DNA from: DASVAL01 sp035649575
GTDB lineage: Bacteria > Planctomycetota > UBA1135 > UBA2386
Length of the DNA stretch: 18,025 nucleotides
Reading direction: 5' to 3'
Assembly: GCA_035649575.1 (NCBI GenBank)
Contig: DASRJH010000247.1
Coordinates: 1 to 18,025, forward strand
Shown here: in pieces, positions 6,323 through 14,328 of the stretch
Position numbering within the stretch: the first letter of the stretch is position 1
How the letters are laid out: the number at the start of each line of letters is the position of its first letter
Position numbers and translations under genes: made by a program
Notes under the pieces: generated by a model
Told to the model about the DNA's origin: nothing
The model's input: only the letters and a program-made list of their open reading frames with translations
Databases searched by the model: none

Positions 6323-8449
6323 TCAGCGCTCGCTCGCCGCGAGGGCGGCGCCGAGGCCCGGCAACCACGAGACGTCCATGCCGTCTGCCGCGCTGCCGAG
6401 CTGGTCCTTCAGCTCGCGCATCGTCGCCGCGTCGGCGCAGAACACGGCGGGCACGATCAACACGCGCGACCGGCCGCGCTGCCGCAATTGCTGGATCACC
6501 TGCGGCAGCGTGGGCTCCGCGTCGCTGCGCGCGACGGCGATGTTCGCGAACATGCTGCGACGCTTGATCACCTTCTTCTGCTCGTGCTCGAGCCATGCCG
6601 TGCGCTCCGCTTCGGCGATGCCCTTCGGCAGCACGACCACCGTCGTGCCGCCGAACGGCCCGCCCGCGAGCGGCAGGCCATCGCCGTTCGCGAACGCAGA
6701 CAGCGGCCAATGTCCGTTGCCGCCCACGGCGAGGTGGCGGATGCGGTCCGAAGCCGTGCCGGCCGGCACGTCGGCCGCTGTGACAACGCGCGCGGCGATG
6801 CCCCGTCCTCGCAGGTTCGCCGCGTACAACTCCGCCCACTGCCGCGCGCGCGGCAGGTCGTTCTGTAGCACGAGCTGCACGGGCTCCGCGGCCGCCGCGG
6901 CGGCGACGCGCTCGGGCAGGGCCAGCTGCAAACGCAGGAGATCCTCGAGCGTTTGTGGCCCGGCCAGCGGCACGACCTTCGCCGCAGCGCCGGCCTTCGC
7001 GTAGTCGGCCGCGATCTTCTCGAGCCGCGTTGCGTCGGCGTTGCGCGCGACGATCTGCAGCGAACGCACGACCGGCTTCTGGTCGGGCAGCGCCTCCATC
7101 GACAAGCGCGTGAGGTCGTTCGGGTCGATCGCGAACATGTCGCAGTCGAGCCATTCGCCGTAGAGCGCGGTCCACAACACCACGGCGCCGCCGTCGCCGG
7201 CACCGGCCACGACGACAGCCCGCGCGTCGATCGGGAAACGCCGCGTCGCGTACTCGACGATCTGCGCGAGACCGTGCTGCATGCGCCCGTAGTCCGCGCG
7301 GAAGCCGTCGCCCGACACGTAGCGGCCGCCGTTCGCGAGGTCGTCCTGGACTTCGGGGAACGGCTGCTCGACCACGGCCACGGCCGCCGCGTCGCCGAGC
7401 TCGAGCCGCCAGAACGCGAACGCGTCCTCGGGACGTGTCCTGCGATCGGGCAACCAGACGAACAGCGGCAGCTGTGTGCCGTGGGCAGGCACTTCGAGCC
7501 GGTAGCGCAGCTCGGAAGGCACCTCGACCGCGTAGGTGCCTTCGTCGAGGTCGCGCGCGAGAGCCGCCGCGTAGACCAGGAAGTCGGCCACCTCCTTGTC
7601 GCGTTCGGCGCGCACGGTGTGCAGCGCCGGCGTCGGTGAGATCGCAACCGTCGCGCACGAGGCGTCCGCGCAACGCCGCCGGAACTGCGCCACGGTGCCG
7701 TCGCGATACGCGGTGTGGAAGCCGCCTGCCACGTGCAACACGAGGCACTCGCGGTGCGCCGCCCGCGCCTTCGCGACGCTGTCTCCCATCGCGTTGTCCC
7801 ACAGGTTCTGGGCGTCGTAGAGCCGCTCCTCCGGCGTGCCGGCGCCGCCGCCGCCCATGTGGCCCCGCACCGCGCGTTCGACGCGTTCCCAGTATGCATC
7901 GCTGGCCGGGAAGATGTCGGCCGGCATCAGCGCGCGCTCGGCTTCCGGCAGCGAATCGACCGTCTGCTTGCCACCCTGGGCGAGCTTCCGCCGCAGGCCC
8001 ACCGGGAAGTTCGCAGCCACGACAGGGATGCCGACTGCTTTCGCTGCCTCGACCAGCGGGCGGTAGGCCGTGCGGTAGTTCGACCACGGCCGTGCTTTCG
8101 CGAGGAACGCCGGCTCGTCGATGCGGCCCTGCAGATAGTCGTCGAGCACGGCCTGCACGTCGCGCTCGAACATCTCCAACGAGAGCACGACCTTGCCGGG
8201 GCGTCGCGCGAGCAGTTCCTGCAGCACGTGCAGCTCGACGCGGTGCGTCGTGTCGTCGACGTGCGTCTCGCCGAGGAACACGACGTCGACCTTGGCCAGC
8301 CTGTCGAGCAGCTCGCTCCAGCCGAGCGGTTGGGCGGCCGCGGTGTCCCACACCGAAGTCGCGGCGTCGAGCGGCGGCAGGGGGCGCGCCTGGGCCGGAA
8401 GGGGCGGCGTGAGCGCGGCGAACGAGAGCATCAACAGTCGGCGGATCAT
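6323..8449 (-). CDS. ChaN-type haem-binding-like protein with C-terminal alpha/beta-hydrolase-like domain
   Basis: The 708-residue protein starts with a signal-like segment (MIRRLLMLSFAALTPPLPAQA). Residues about 50-275 carry the ChaN/Cofac_haem_bdg pattern: VVFLGETHVDD (57-66), SLEMFERDVQ (90-99) and VLHVAGGFHTAYRDG (237-251). ChaN proteins are linked to haem and iron handling at the cell surface, and the fold is shared with TraB/Tiki metalloproteases. The second half (about 305-708) looks like a serine-hydrolase fold: ARAVVVAGAGDGGAVVLW (409-426) resembles a nucleophile elbow but has Asp419 where Ser is usual. This half may be a non-catalytic or Asp-nucleophile variant. The typical ChaN protein is less than half this length, so this is a fusion. 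ATG 8449 is chosen because upstream codons are antisense shadow of dnaJ. No strong Shine-Dalgarno sequence is seen. The ChaN part is secure; the hydrolase part is inference. Confidence 0.78.
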   Translation of the reverse strand: MIRRLLMLSFAALTPPLPAQARPLPPLDAATSVWDTAAAQPLGWSELLDRLAKVDVVFLGETHVDDTTHRVELHVLQELLARRPGKVVLSLEMFERDVQAVLDDYLQGRIDEPAFLAKARPWSNYRTAYRPLVEAAKAVGIPVVAANFPVGLRRKLAQGGKQTVDSLPEAERALMPADIFPASDAYWERVERAVRGHMGGGGAGTPEERLYDAQNLWDNAMGDSVAKARAAHRECLVLHVAGGFHTAYRDGTVAQFRRRCADASCATVAISPTPALHTVRAERDKEVADFLVYAAALARDLDEGTYAVEVPSELRYRLEVPAHGTQLPLFVWLPDRRTRPEDAFAFWRLELGDAAAVAVVEQPFPEVQDDLANGGRYVSGDGFRADYGRMQHGLAQIVEYATRRFPIDARAVVVAGAGDGGAVVLWTALYGEWLDCDMFAIDPNDLTRLSMEALPDQKPVVRSLQIVARNADATRLEKIAADYAKAGAAAKVVPLAGPQTLEDLLRLQLALPERVAAAAAAEPVQLVLQNDLPRARQWAELYAANLRGRGIAARVVTAADVPAGTASDRIRHLAVGGNGHWPLSAFANGDGLPLAGGPFGGTTVVVLPKGIAEAERTAWLEHEQKKVIKRRSMFANIAVARSDAEPTLPQVIQQLRQRGRSRVLIVPAVFCADAATMRELKDQLGSAADGMDVSWLPGLGAALAASER

Positions 8450-8537
8450 CGGTGCCCATGACACGCACTCACGGCGTGCGACGCAACGGGGCGATCGCGC
8501 AACGCGTCGGTTCGCCGCGCTTGTGGGTCTCGACCGA

Positions 8538-9584
8538 CTATCGCGCGGCCCCCCCGCGCACGGTTCCGGCTTGCTGGCCGAGCTCGCGCAGCAGCTCCTT
8601 CTGGCGGTCCGTGAGCGCCTCGGGCAGTCCGATCCGCACGACGAGCAGCAGGTCGCCACGGCCGCCGTCCGCGCGCGCGAGGCCCTGCCCGCGCAGCCGC
8701 AGCCGCTGGCCCGGCTTCGTGCCCGCGGGAATGCGCGCCGTCGCGACGCCGCCGGGCACCGCGACGTCGACCTTGGTGCCGTCGAGCAGCTCCCAGGGCG
8801 CGACCACGACATCCGCTTCGACGTCGTCGTCGCGGACGCGGTAGACGTCGTCGTGGCCGAGCCGCAGCGTCAGCAGCAGGTCGCCGGGCCCGCCTTCGCC
8901 AGCTTCGCCGAGGCCGCGCAGCCGCAGCACCTGGCCTTCGTGCGCATCCTTCGGGATCGTCAGCTCGATCGTCTTCTCGCGCTGCGTCGTGCCGAGGCCG
9001 CCACACGCCGGGCACGTGCGCCTGCCGAGCCGCCCTTCGCCGTCGCAGGTCTCGCACGGAACGGCCACGCGCAGCGACAACGTTCGCTTGCCGCCGAGCA
9101 GCGCCTCGCCGACCTTGATCTCGATCTCGGCTTCGGCGTCTTGGCCGTGGGTGCGCCTGCGGCGTGCGCCGCCATCGCTGCCCGGGGCCGCGCCCGCGCC
9201 GGCGAACATGTCGCCGAACATCTGCGCGAAGAAGTCCGAGAACCCCCCGCCGCCGCTCCCACCTCGCGCGCCGCCGAACATACGCGCGAACTCCTCGGGA
9301 CTGACCGTGCGGAAGCCACCACCGCCGCCCGGAGGCGGCTGGAAGTCCTGGCCGTGCCGCCAATGTTCCCCGAGCGCGTCGTAGCGTTTGCGCTTCTCGG
9401 GGTCGCTGAGCACTTCGTGCGCCTCGGCGATCGCCTTGAACTTGTCCTCGACGTCCTGGCGTTTGTGCGGCGGGTGACGGTCGGGATGCCATTCCTTCGC
9501 GAGCTTGCGATAGGCGCGCTTGATCTCGTCGAGGGTGGCGGTGCGCGAGACGCCGAGCGTGGTGTAGTAGTCCTGGAACTTCAT
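8538..9584 (-). CDS. DnaJ/CbpA-like co-chaperone with a half zinc finger
   Basis: The 348-residue protein begins with a J domain (MKFQDYYTTLGVSR, HPD at 33-35, EKRKRYDALGEH). A Gly/Phe-rich linker (86-135) and two beta-rich client-binding domains follow (about 155-320). The HPD loop stimulates the ATPase of DnaK-type Hsp70. Between them are only two CXXCXGXG motifs, CETCDGEG (177-184) and CPACGGLG (191-198). Classic DnaJ has four and CbpA has none, so at most one zinc site can form. ATG 9584 is chosen because the J domain starts there; upstream in-frame codons look non-coding. No dnaK or grpE is adjacent, which suggests an accessory co-chaperone rather than the main DnaJ. Confidence 0.9.
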   Translation of the reverse strand: MKFQDYYTTLGVSRTATLDEIKRAYRKLAKEWHPDRHPPHKRQDVEDKFKAIAEAHEVLSDPEKRKRYDALGEHWRHGQDFQPPPGGGGGFRTVSPEEFARMFGGARGGSGGGGFSDFFAQMFGDMFAGAGAAPGSDGGARRRRTHGQDAEAEIEIKVGEALLGGKRTLSLRVAVPCETCDGEGRLGRRTCPACGGLGTTQREKTIELTIPKDAHEGQVLRLRGLGEAGEGGPGDLLLTLRLGHDDVYRVRDDDVEADVVVAPWELLDGTKVDVAVPGGVATARIPAGTKPGQRLRLRGQGLARADGGRGDLLLVVRIGLPEALTDRQKELLRELGQQAGTVRGGAAR

Positions 9585-9804
9585 CGAGGATGGCCGCAAG
9601 ACTGCGCCGGCATCGACTCGGAATCCAGTAGCGCCATGGCGAAGCGAGGCAGGCCCGCTCGAGTCACTTGCTCCGTGCCCCACCTGCAGACTCGAGCCTT
9701 GGGCAGTGTTGCTGCCGCACCGGTTGGCGTGGCAGCGAGATCGAGCGTGGCGAAGGGCGAAGGCACTGGCATCGCCGCACGCGACGGCGACCGGCGCGCG
9801 CGTT

Positions 9805-9828
9805 CCGTCGCCAAACGAGCGGCGACGG
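9805..9828 (-). terminator. Candidate hairpin downstream of the small membrane protein gene
   Basis: CCGTCGCC (9805-9812) and GGCGACGG (9821-9828) form a perfect 8-bp stem with an eight-base loop, twelve bases beyond the stop codon at 9841-9843 on the minus strand. There is no U-tract. The rest of the 9585-9840 gap shows no tRNA and no convincing gene; a minus-strand frame at 9581-9901 has arginine/alanine-rich shadow composition. Confidence 0.38.
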
Positions 9829-9840
9829 GATCGGCGAACC

Positions 9841-10221
9841 CTACTTCGGCGGCTGTGGGTTCTGCGGGACCAGCTTCACCATGCCGGTCGCGATGTTGCA
9901 ATCGAACTGATGCGTCACCGACTGGCCTTCCTGCTGGTAGGTCAGGGTCACGAGCCAGCGATCCCCATTGATGCGCTTCGCGGTCCAGGGATCCTCTCCC
10001 AGCTTGATCTCTTTGTTGTTCGCGCGCTGGTTCAGCACGAGCGAGTTCTGCTGCAGTCCGTCGAACGTGTAGTCCTTCTTCGCCATGTCGATGGCTTTGA
10101 CGCGTCCTGGGGTCAGGTCATCGAGGCTGAGCCTCTCGGCAATGACGTCCCAGTTCTTGTAGGTCGCATAACCTGCGACTGCTGCGAGCAGCAGCAGGAT
10201 CATCTGGTCCTTGCGTTCCAT
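9841..10221 (-). CDS. Small single-pass membrane protein of unknown function
   Basis: About 126 residues, beginning MERKDQMILLLLAAVAGYATYKNW: charged start, then one hydrophobic helix (residues 7-20) with no obvious cleavage site, so probably an N-terminal membrane anchor. The rest is a small soluble domain (DRWLVTLTYQQEG, THQFDCNIATGMVKLV) with alternating beta-type strands and a basic tail ending QNPQPPK. I do not recognise a family. The start is uncertain: ATG 10221 or ATG 10233 (adding MYGG); the long upstream extension to 10443 would overlap the divergent kinase gene and is rejected. Its 5' end faces the kinase across a 124-136 base gap, so they may share control. Confidence 0.72.
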   Translation of the reverse strand: MERKDQMILLLLAAVAGYATYKNWDVIAERLSLDDLTPGRVKAIDMAKKDYTFDGLQQNSLVLNQRANNKEIKLGEDPWTAKRINGDRWLVTLTYQQEGQSVTHQFDCNIATGMVKLVPQNPQPPK

Positions 10222-10344
10222 GCCTCCATACATCGACACGAGGGAGCCCCCCAATGGAGCCGCTCTCTCCAGCCCGGTGGTCAGCCTGAGACGTTCCTGA
10301 GCGCGCCTTGCCAGCGCACCGATCGAAGCGCGTCCTCCCGGCGC

Positions 10345-10350
10345 TATCCT
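10345..10350 (+). promoter_or_regulatory. Possible -10 box giving a near-leaderless kinase transcript
   Basis: TATCCT fits TANNNT and ends seven bases before the GTG start at 10358. There is no Shine-Dalgarno sequence in between, so transcription would begin at or next to the start codon. No good -35 is visible at 16-18 bases spacing. Confidence 0.3.
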
Positions 10351-10357
10351 GCCGCGC

Positions 10358-13300
10358 GTGGCCCTGGACCCGATCACCCCCACCCCGACGCACATCGGGC
10401 CGTACCACATCCTCGACACGCTCGGCGAGGGTGGCATGGGCACGGTCTACCTCGCGGAGCAGACGGCCCCCGTGAAGCGCAAGGTCGCGCTGAAGCTGAT
10501 CAAGCTCGGCATGGACAGCAAGGCCGTGCAGAAGCGCTTCGAGCAGGAGCGCCAGGCGCTCGCGCTGATGGCCCACGACGGCATCGCGAAGGTCCTCGAC
10601 TGCGGCACGAGCGAACGCGGGCAACCGTTCTTCGTCATGGAGCTCGTGAAGGGCGTGCCGCTGACCAAGTTCTGCGACCAGCACCAGCTGTCGCTGCCGG
10701 ACCGGCTCGCGCTGCTGCAGCAGGTGTGCGCCGCGGTGACCCACGCGCACCAGAAGGGCGTCGTGCATCGCGACCTCAAGCCCGGCAACGTGCTCGTCAG
10801 CGAGGAGCAAGGCAGGCTGCAGATCAAGATCATCGACTTCGGCCTCGCGAAGGCGATGGGCCAGAAGCTCGTCGAGGCGACGTTGTTCACCGAAGCGGGG
10901 CAGGTCATCGGCACGCCCGAGTACATGGCGCCCGAACAGGCGGATCCGACCAACCAGGACATCGACACGCGCGCCGACGTCTACTCGCTCGGTGTGATGC
11001 TCTACGAACTGCTGGTCGGGCAGCTGCCGTTCTCGGCTCAGGAGCTGCGCACCAAGGGACTGGTCGAGATGCAGCGCGTGCTGCGTGAAATCGAGCCGCC
11101 GAAGCCGAGCACCCGGCTGACGGCGTTGCACGACGTGGCAGCGGCGGTCGCGGCACAGCGACGTACGACGGTGCACGCCCTGCACAGGCTGCTCAAGAAC
11201 GATCTCGACTGGGTCGTGCTCAAGGCGCTCGAGAAGGACCGCGCGCGGCGCTACGACACCGCGAACGCGCTCGCGATGGACCTGCGCCGCTACCTCGAGA
11301 ACGAACCGCTGTTGGCGGGCCCGCCGAGCACGGGATACCGGCTGCGCAAGCTGATGCGCAAATACCGCGGGCAGGTGGTGGCCGGCAGCGCGGTGCTCGC
11401 GACCGCGGTCGTCGGAGCGATCGCGGCCGTGAGCTTCGCGATGACCGCGCACGAGAACGAGAAGCTCGCGACGGAACGCGCCGAGCAGAACGCGACGCTC
11501 GCGCAGGACAAGAGTGGGCTGGCCGCGGAGTTGGGCGCGAAGGTCCGCGAGTTCGACCAGCTGGCTGGCGTCGTCGAGTGCGCGCGCGTGCTCGAGTCCG
11601 CGGACATGCTGTATCCGCCGTGGCCGCAGCAGATCGAGGCGATGGAGCGATGGCTGCGCGAGGACGCGGGCAGGCTGCTCGCGAAGCAAGCCGACATCGA
11701 GCGCACGGTTCGCGATCTCGAGCAACGCGCGCTGCCAGCGACCGATGCCGAGCTCGAAGCGGATCGACTGTCGCATCCACGGTTCGTGGAGTTCGAGTCG
11801 GCGACGCGACGCGTGGCTTCGCTGCAGCGCGCGCAGGCGATCCGCCTCGGGCAGCCGCTCGCGACGCCCGAGCTGCCGGCGGATGTCGCGGGCAAGACCG
11901 CGGCGGAGCTCAACGGCCTCGCGTGGGCACGCGTGGCGCCGCCGGCCAAGGATGGCAACGCCGAGGAGCGCACGGTCTTCGGCGAAGAAGCGCTCGGGCT
12001 CGCGTATGCGCGCGCGGCAGTCGCGAAGGCCGAGTCCAACGAGCAGTATCTGTACCTCGACACTTTGGCTTGGGCGCTGTTCGCGAACGGGCAGGATGCG
12101 GAGGCCCGCGCCCAGAGCGAGAAAGCGCTGCGCAACGCGCCGGGCACCGACCAGCAGGCGTTCCGCGGCTATCGGCAGGACATCGAGGCCGCGATCGCGC
12201 ACGTTGGCGAGGACCTCGCGGCTGCCGAGCACCAGCAGTTGCTCGTCACCGAGGCCGTCAGCACGCGCCACACCTTCCGTTTCGAGTTGGAGTCGCAGCG
12301 GTTCCTGCACGACACGCTCGCCGACCTGTTGCAGAAGCTCGATTCGCTCGCGAACAAGGAGGCAGCTTCGGTCCGACAGGCGTTGTCCTGGGCCCGGCAG
12401 ATCGGCGAGCTGACGCGCGCGCACCCGAACGCGCGGCACGCCTGGGGCGCAGTGCGCGCTTCGATCGCGAAGGCCGACGACGTCGTGGCGAGCAAGCGGT
12501 ATGCGGGACGCGGCATCGAGCTGCGCGATGAGGACGTGACGGGCCTGGTGCCGATCGGCATGAACCCCGTCACGAAGTTGTGGGAGTTCTACGAGCTGCG
12601 ATCGGCGTGGGACGGCAGCAGCGATCCGAAGGGCATTGTGATCCCCGAGCACGACGCGGGCGGGCGGATCGAAGTCGGCGAAGACACCGGAATCGTGTTC
12701 GTGCTGCTGCCGGGCGGCACGTTCGCGATGGGAGCGCAGAGCGTGGATCCCAACGGCGCAAACTACGACGAGCGCGCGCAGGACTACATGGGCCCCGTGC
12801 ACGAGGTCACGCTGGCGCCGTTCTTCCTGGCTCGGCACGAGCTGACGCAGGGGCAGTGGGAGAGGCTCTGCCGCCACGAGGAGCTGCGGCGGCCAAGCCA
12901 GTACAAAGCCGGCGTCCCCGTGCCCGAAGACACGATCTCGCTGGCCAACCCCGTGGAGCAGGTGGACTGGTCCACGTGCGATGAGCTGCTGCGATGCCAG
13001 GGGCTCTCGCTGCCGACGGAAGCACAATGGGAGTATGCCTGCCGCGCGGGCTCGACGACGCCATGGTCGTGTCCGCTCGGGAGCCTGGGGCGCCACGCGA
13101 ACATCGCCGACGCGACCGCGAAGCTCGCGATGCCGGAGTGGAACTGCGAGACGTGGACGGACGGGTTCGCCGTGCACGCGCGCGTCGGCTCGTTCGAGGC
13201 AAACGCGTTCGGATTGCACGACATGCACGGCAACGTGTGGGAGTGGTGTCGCGACGAGTATGGCGACTACTCGGGCCCCGTGCGCGCGGGCGATGGCCTG

Positions 13301-13456
13301 CGGCTGCAGGGCAACGGCACCTTGGATCGCTGCAGCCGCGGCGGCAGCTTCTTCAGCACCGCTGCGAGCGTGCGTTCGGCCGACCGCTCGAGCAATGCGC
13401 CTTCGAAGAGCGACGGCCTCCTGGGCTGCCGCCCCGCCCGCGCCCTGCGGCTGTAG
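10358..13456 (+). CDS. Transmembrane Ser/Thr protein kinase with C-terminal SUMF1/FGE-like domain
   Basis: A 1032-residue receptor-like kinase. The cytoplasmic kinase domain (about 14-315) has the glycine loop GEGGMG (23-28), Lys46 in VALKLIK, HRDLKPGN (137-144), DFGLAK (160-165) and GTPEYMAPEQ (185-194), so it should be active. One membrane helix follows (about 339-361), then a coiled-coil start (ENEKLATERAEQNATLA) and a long helical region with a TPR-like stretch (about 565-600). The last 250 residues are a formylglycine-generating-enzyme/sulfatase-modifying fold: VLLPGGTFAMG (about 780), LPTEAQWEYACRAGS and GLHDMHGNVWEWCRDEYG. In the GGSF block the two copper-binding cysteines of true FGE are absent (GGSFFSTAASVRSADR), so this is probably a binding or sensing module, not an oxidase. 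Such kinase-FGE fusions are typical of Planctomycetota. GTG 10358 is used; the glycine loop lies shortly after. Confidence 0.93.
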   Translation: MALDPITPTPTHIGPYHILDTLGEGGMGTVYLAEQTAPVKRKVALKLIKLGMDSKAVQKRFEQERQALALMAHDGIAKVLDCGTSERGQPFFVMELVKGVPLTKFCDQHQLSLPDRLALLQQVCAAVTHAHQKGVVHRDLKPGNVLVSEEQGRLQIKIIDFGLAKAMGQKLVEATLFTEAGQVIGTPEYMAPEQADPTNQDIDTRADVYSLGVMLYELLVGQLPFSAQELRTKGLVEMQRVLREIEPPKPSTRLTALHDVAAAVAAQRRTTVHALHRLLKNDLDWVVLKALEKDRARRYDTANALAMDLRRYLENEPLLAGPPSTGYRLRKLMRKYRGQVVAGSAVLATAVVGAIAAVSFAMTAHENEKLATERAEQNATLAQDKSGLAAELGAKVREFDQLAGVVECARVLESADMLYPPWPQQIEAMERWLREDAGRLLAKQADIERTVRDLEQRALPATDAELEADRLSHPRFVEFESATRRVASLQRAQAIRLGQPLATPELPADVAGKTAAELNGLAWARVAPPAKDGNAEERTVFGEEALGLAYARAAVAKAESNEQYLYLDTLAWALFANGQDAEARAQSEKALRNAPGTDQQAFRGYRQDIEAAIAHVGEDLAAAEHQQLLVTEAVSTRHTFRFELESQRFLHDTLADLLQKLDSLANKEAASVRQALSWARQIGELTRAHPNARHAWGAVRASIAKADDVVASKRYAGRGIELRDEDVTGLVPIGMNPVTKLWEFYELRSAWDGSSDPKGIVIPEHDAGGRIEVGEDTGIVFVLLPGGTFAMGAQSVDPNGANYDERAQDYMGPVHEVTLAPFFLARHELTQGQWERLCRHEELRRPSQYKAGVPVPEDTISLANPVEQVDWSTCDELLRCQGLSLPTEAQWEYACRAGSTTPWSCPLGSLGRHANIADATAKLAMPEWNCETWTDGFAVHARVGSFEANAFGLHDMHGNVWEWCRDEYGDYSGPVRAGDGLRLQGNGTLDRCSRGGSFFSTAASVRSADRSSNAPSKSDGLLGCRPARALRL

Positions 13457-13459
13457 CTG

Positions 13460-13520
13460 TCATCGCCGCAACGCACGCCTGACCAGGACGAAACAGTTGC
13501 CAGCCGCCGCGCGGCGATGA
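13460..13520. terminator. Possible long-loop hairpin between convergent kinase and methyltransferase genes
   Basis: TCATCGCCG (13460-13468) pairs perfectly with CGGCGATGA (13512-13520), a 9-bp stem around a 43-base loop; the perfect palindrome CGCCGCGCGGCG (13505-13516) overlaps its right arm. It fills the gap between two convergent stop codons. The large loop and missing U-tract keep confidence low. Confidence 0.32.
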
Positions 13521-13524
13521 GGTC

Positions 13525-14328
13525 TCACGGCTTGCGATACACGCCGAGCAGGCAGTGCTCCCAGTAGGGCAGCCCGACCCACCGGCACAACCGCGCCACG
13601 CGCAGCTCGAGCTCGCACAGCGCCCGAAAACGCGCGAAGGTCCGGCAGTCGTCGAGCCGCAGGAATGCCTCCTCGTGCATGCCGGCGCCGGCGAACACCC
13701 GCCGCAACCGACCGCGCGTGTTCATGCGGAAGCGCGTCGGGAACGTGTCGCGCGCGTCGCTGCCCCACAACCAATCCTTGACCACGTGCCGCAGACGCAT
13801 CGGCGCGAGCCGCGTCAGCAGCGGGATCGGCGCGTATGCGAAAACCGTGAACACGACCGCGATGCCACCCTTGCGCAGCGCCCGCTCGATGCTGCGCACG
13901 GCCGCTTCGGGGTCCGCGACGTGCTCGGCGACCATGCGCAGCGTCACCACGTCGAACTGCTGCTTGCCGTCGTACTCGTCGATCCGCAAGGCGACCTTCT
14001 CGTGCACCGATTCGTTCTCCTGCAGCGTCGCATCGGGATCGACCCCGACGAGCCGCGCGCAGCGGGACGACAGCGCGGCCGCGAGTGCCTTGTTGTTCGG
14101 GAACGCCTGGCGGCCACAGCCGACGTCGAGCCAGGCCACGCCGGGCACGACGATCCCGGCGACGAGCGCTTCGTAGACGTCGTCGGGCGTGTAGTGCCCG
14201 TACGCGGCCCGCAGCGCCGGCCCCCAGCCGCGCCGCTCCTCGGGTCCGTACCGCAGATCGAACATCTGCCGCAACGCGGTCGCATCGGGCAGCCGCAGCA
14301 GCACGGGCGCGTTCACGGGCAGCGTCAC
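13525..14328 (-). CDS. Class I SAM-dependent methyltransferase
   Basis: The 267-residue protein has the SAM-binding motif I WLDVGCG (66-72), an acidic loop GVDPD (95-99), FDVVTLRMVAEHV (125-137) in the motif II region and LRKGG (151-155) in post-motif position. This is the layout of Methyltransf_11-type enzymes; the substrate cannot be told. A hydrophobic, proline-bearing stretch around 160-175 (FTVFAYAPIPLLTRL) may mark a membrane-near or lipid/quinone/sugar substrate, as a guess. It starts at GTG 14328, which overlaps the TGA of the aldo/keto reductase gene as GTGA, so it is translationally coupled to that gene and probably made together with it. Confidence 0.86.
   Translation of the reverse strand: MTLPVNAPVLLRLPDATALRQMFDLRYGPEERRGWGPALRAAYGHYTPDDVYEALVAGIVVPGVAWLDVGCGRQAFPNNKALAAALSSRCARLVGVDPDATLQENESVHEKVALRIDEYDGKQQFDVVTLRMVAEHVADPEAAVRSIERALRKGGIAVVFTVFAYAPIPLLTRLAPMRLRHVVKDWLWGSDARDTFPTRFRMNTRGRLRRVFAGAGMHEEAFLRLDDCRTFARFRALCELELRVARLCRWVGLPYWEHCLLGVYRKP

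Noticed and set aside
6234..8468. A 744-codon minus-strand frame overlapping the ChaN-type gene
   Set aside because: It is an offset frame of the same strand, arginine-rich and without recognisable motifs, while the other frame gives ChaN motifs.
9581..9901. Minus-strand 106-codon frame in the gap between dnaJ and the small membrane protein
   Set aside because: It overlaps the ends of both neighbours, has no motif and looks like random GC-rich coding; no ribosome site.
10118..13228. A 1036-codon open frame on the minus strand across the kinase gene
   Set aside because: The plus frame encodes clear kinase and FGE-fold motifs; the antisense frame is arginine/leucine/alanine-rich with no motif and arises from G/C-ending codons.
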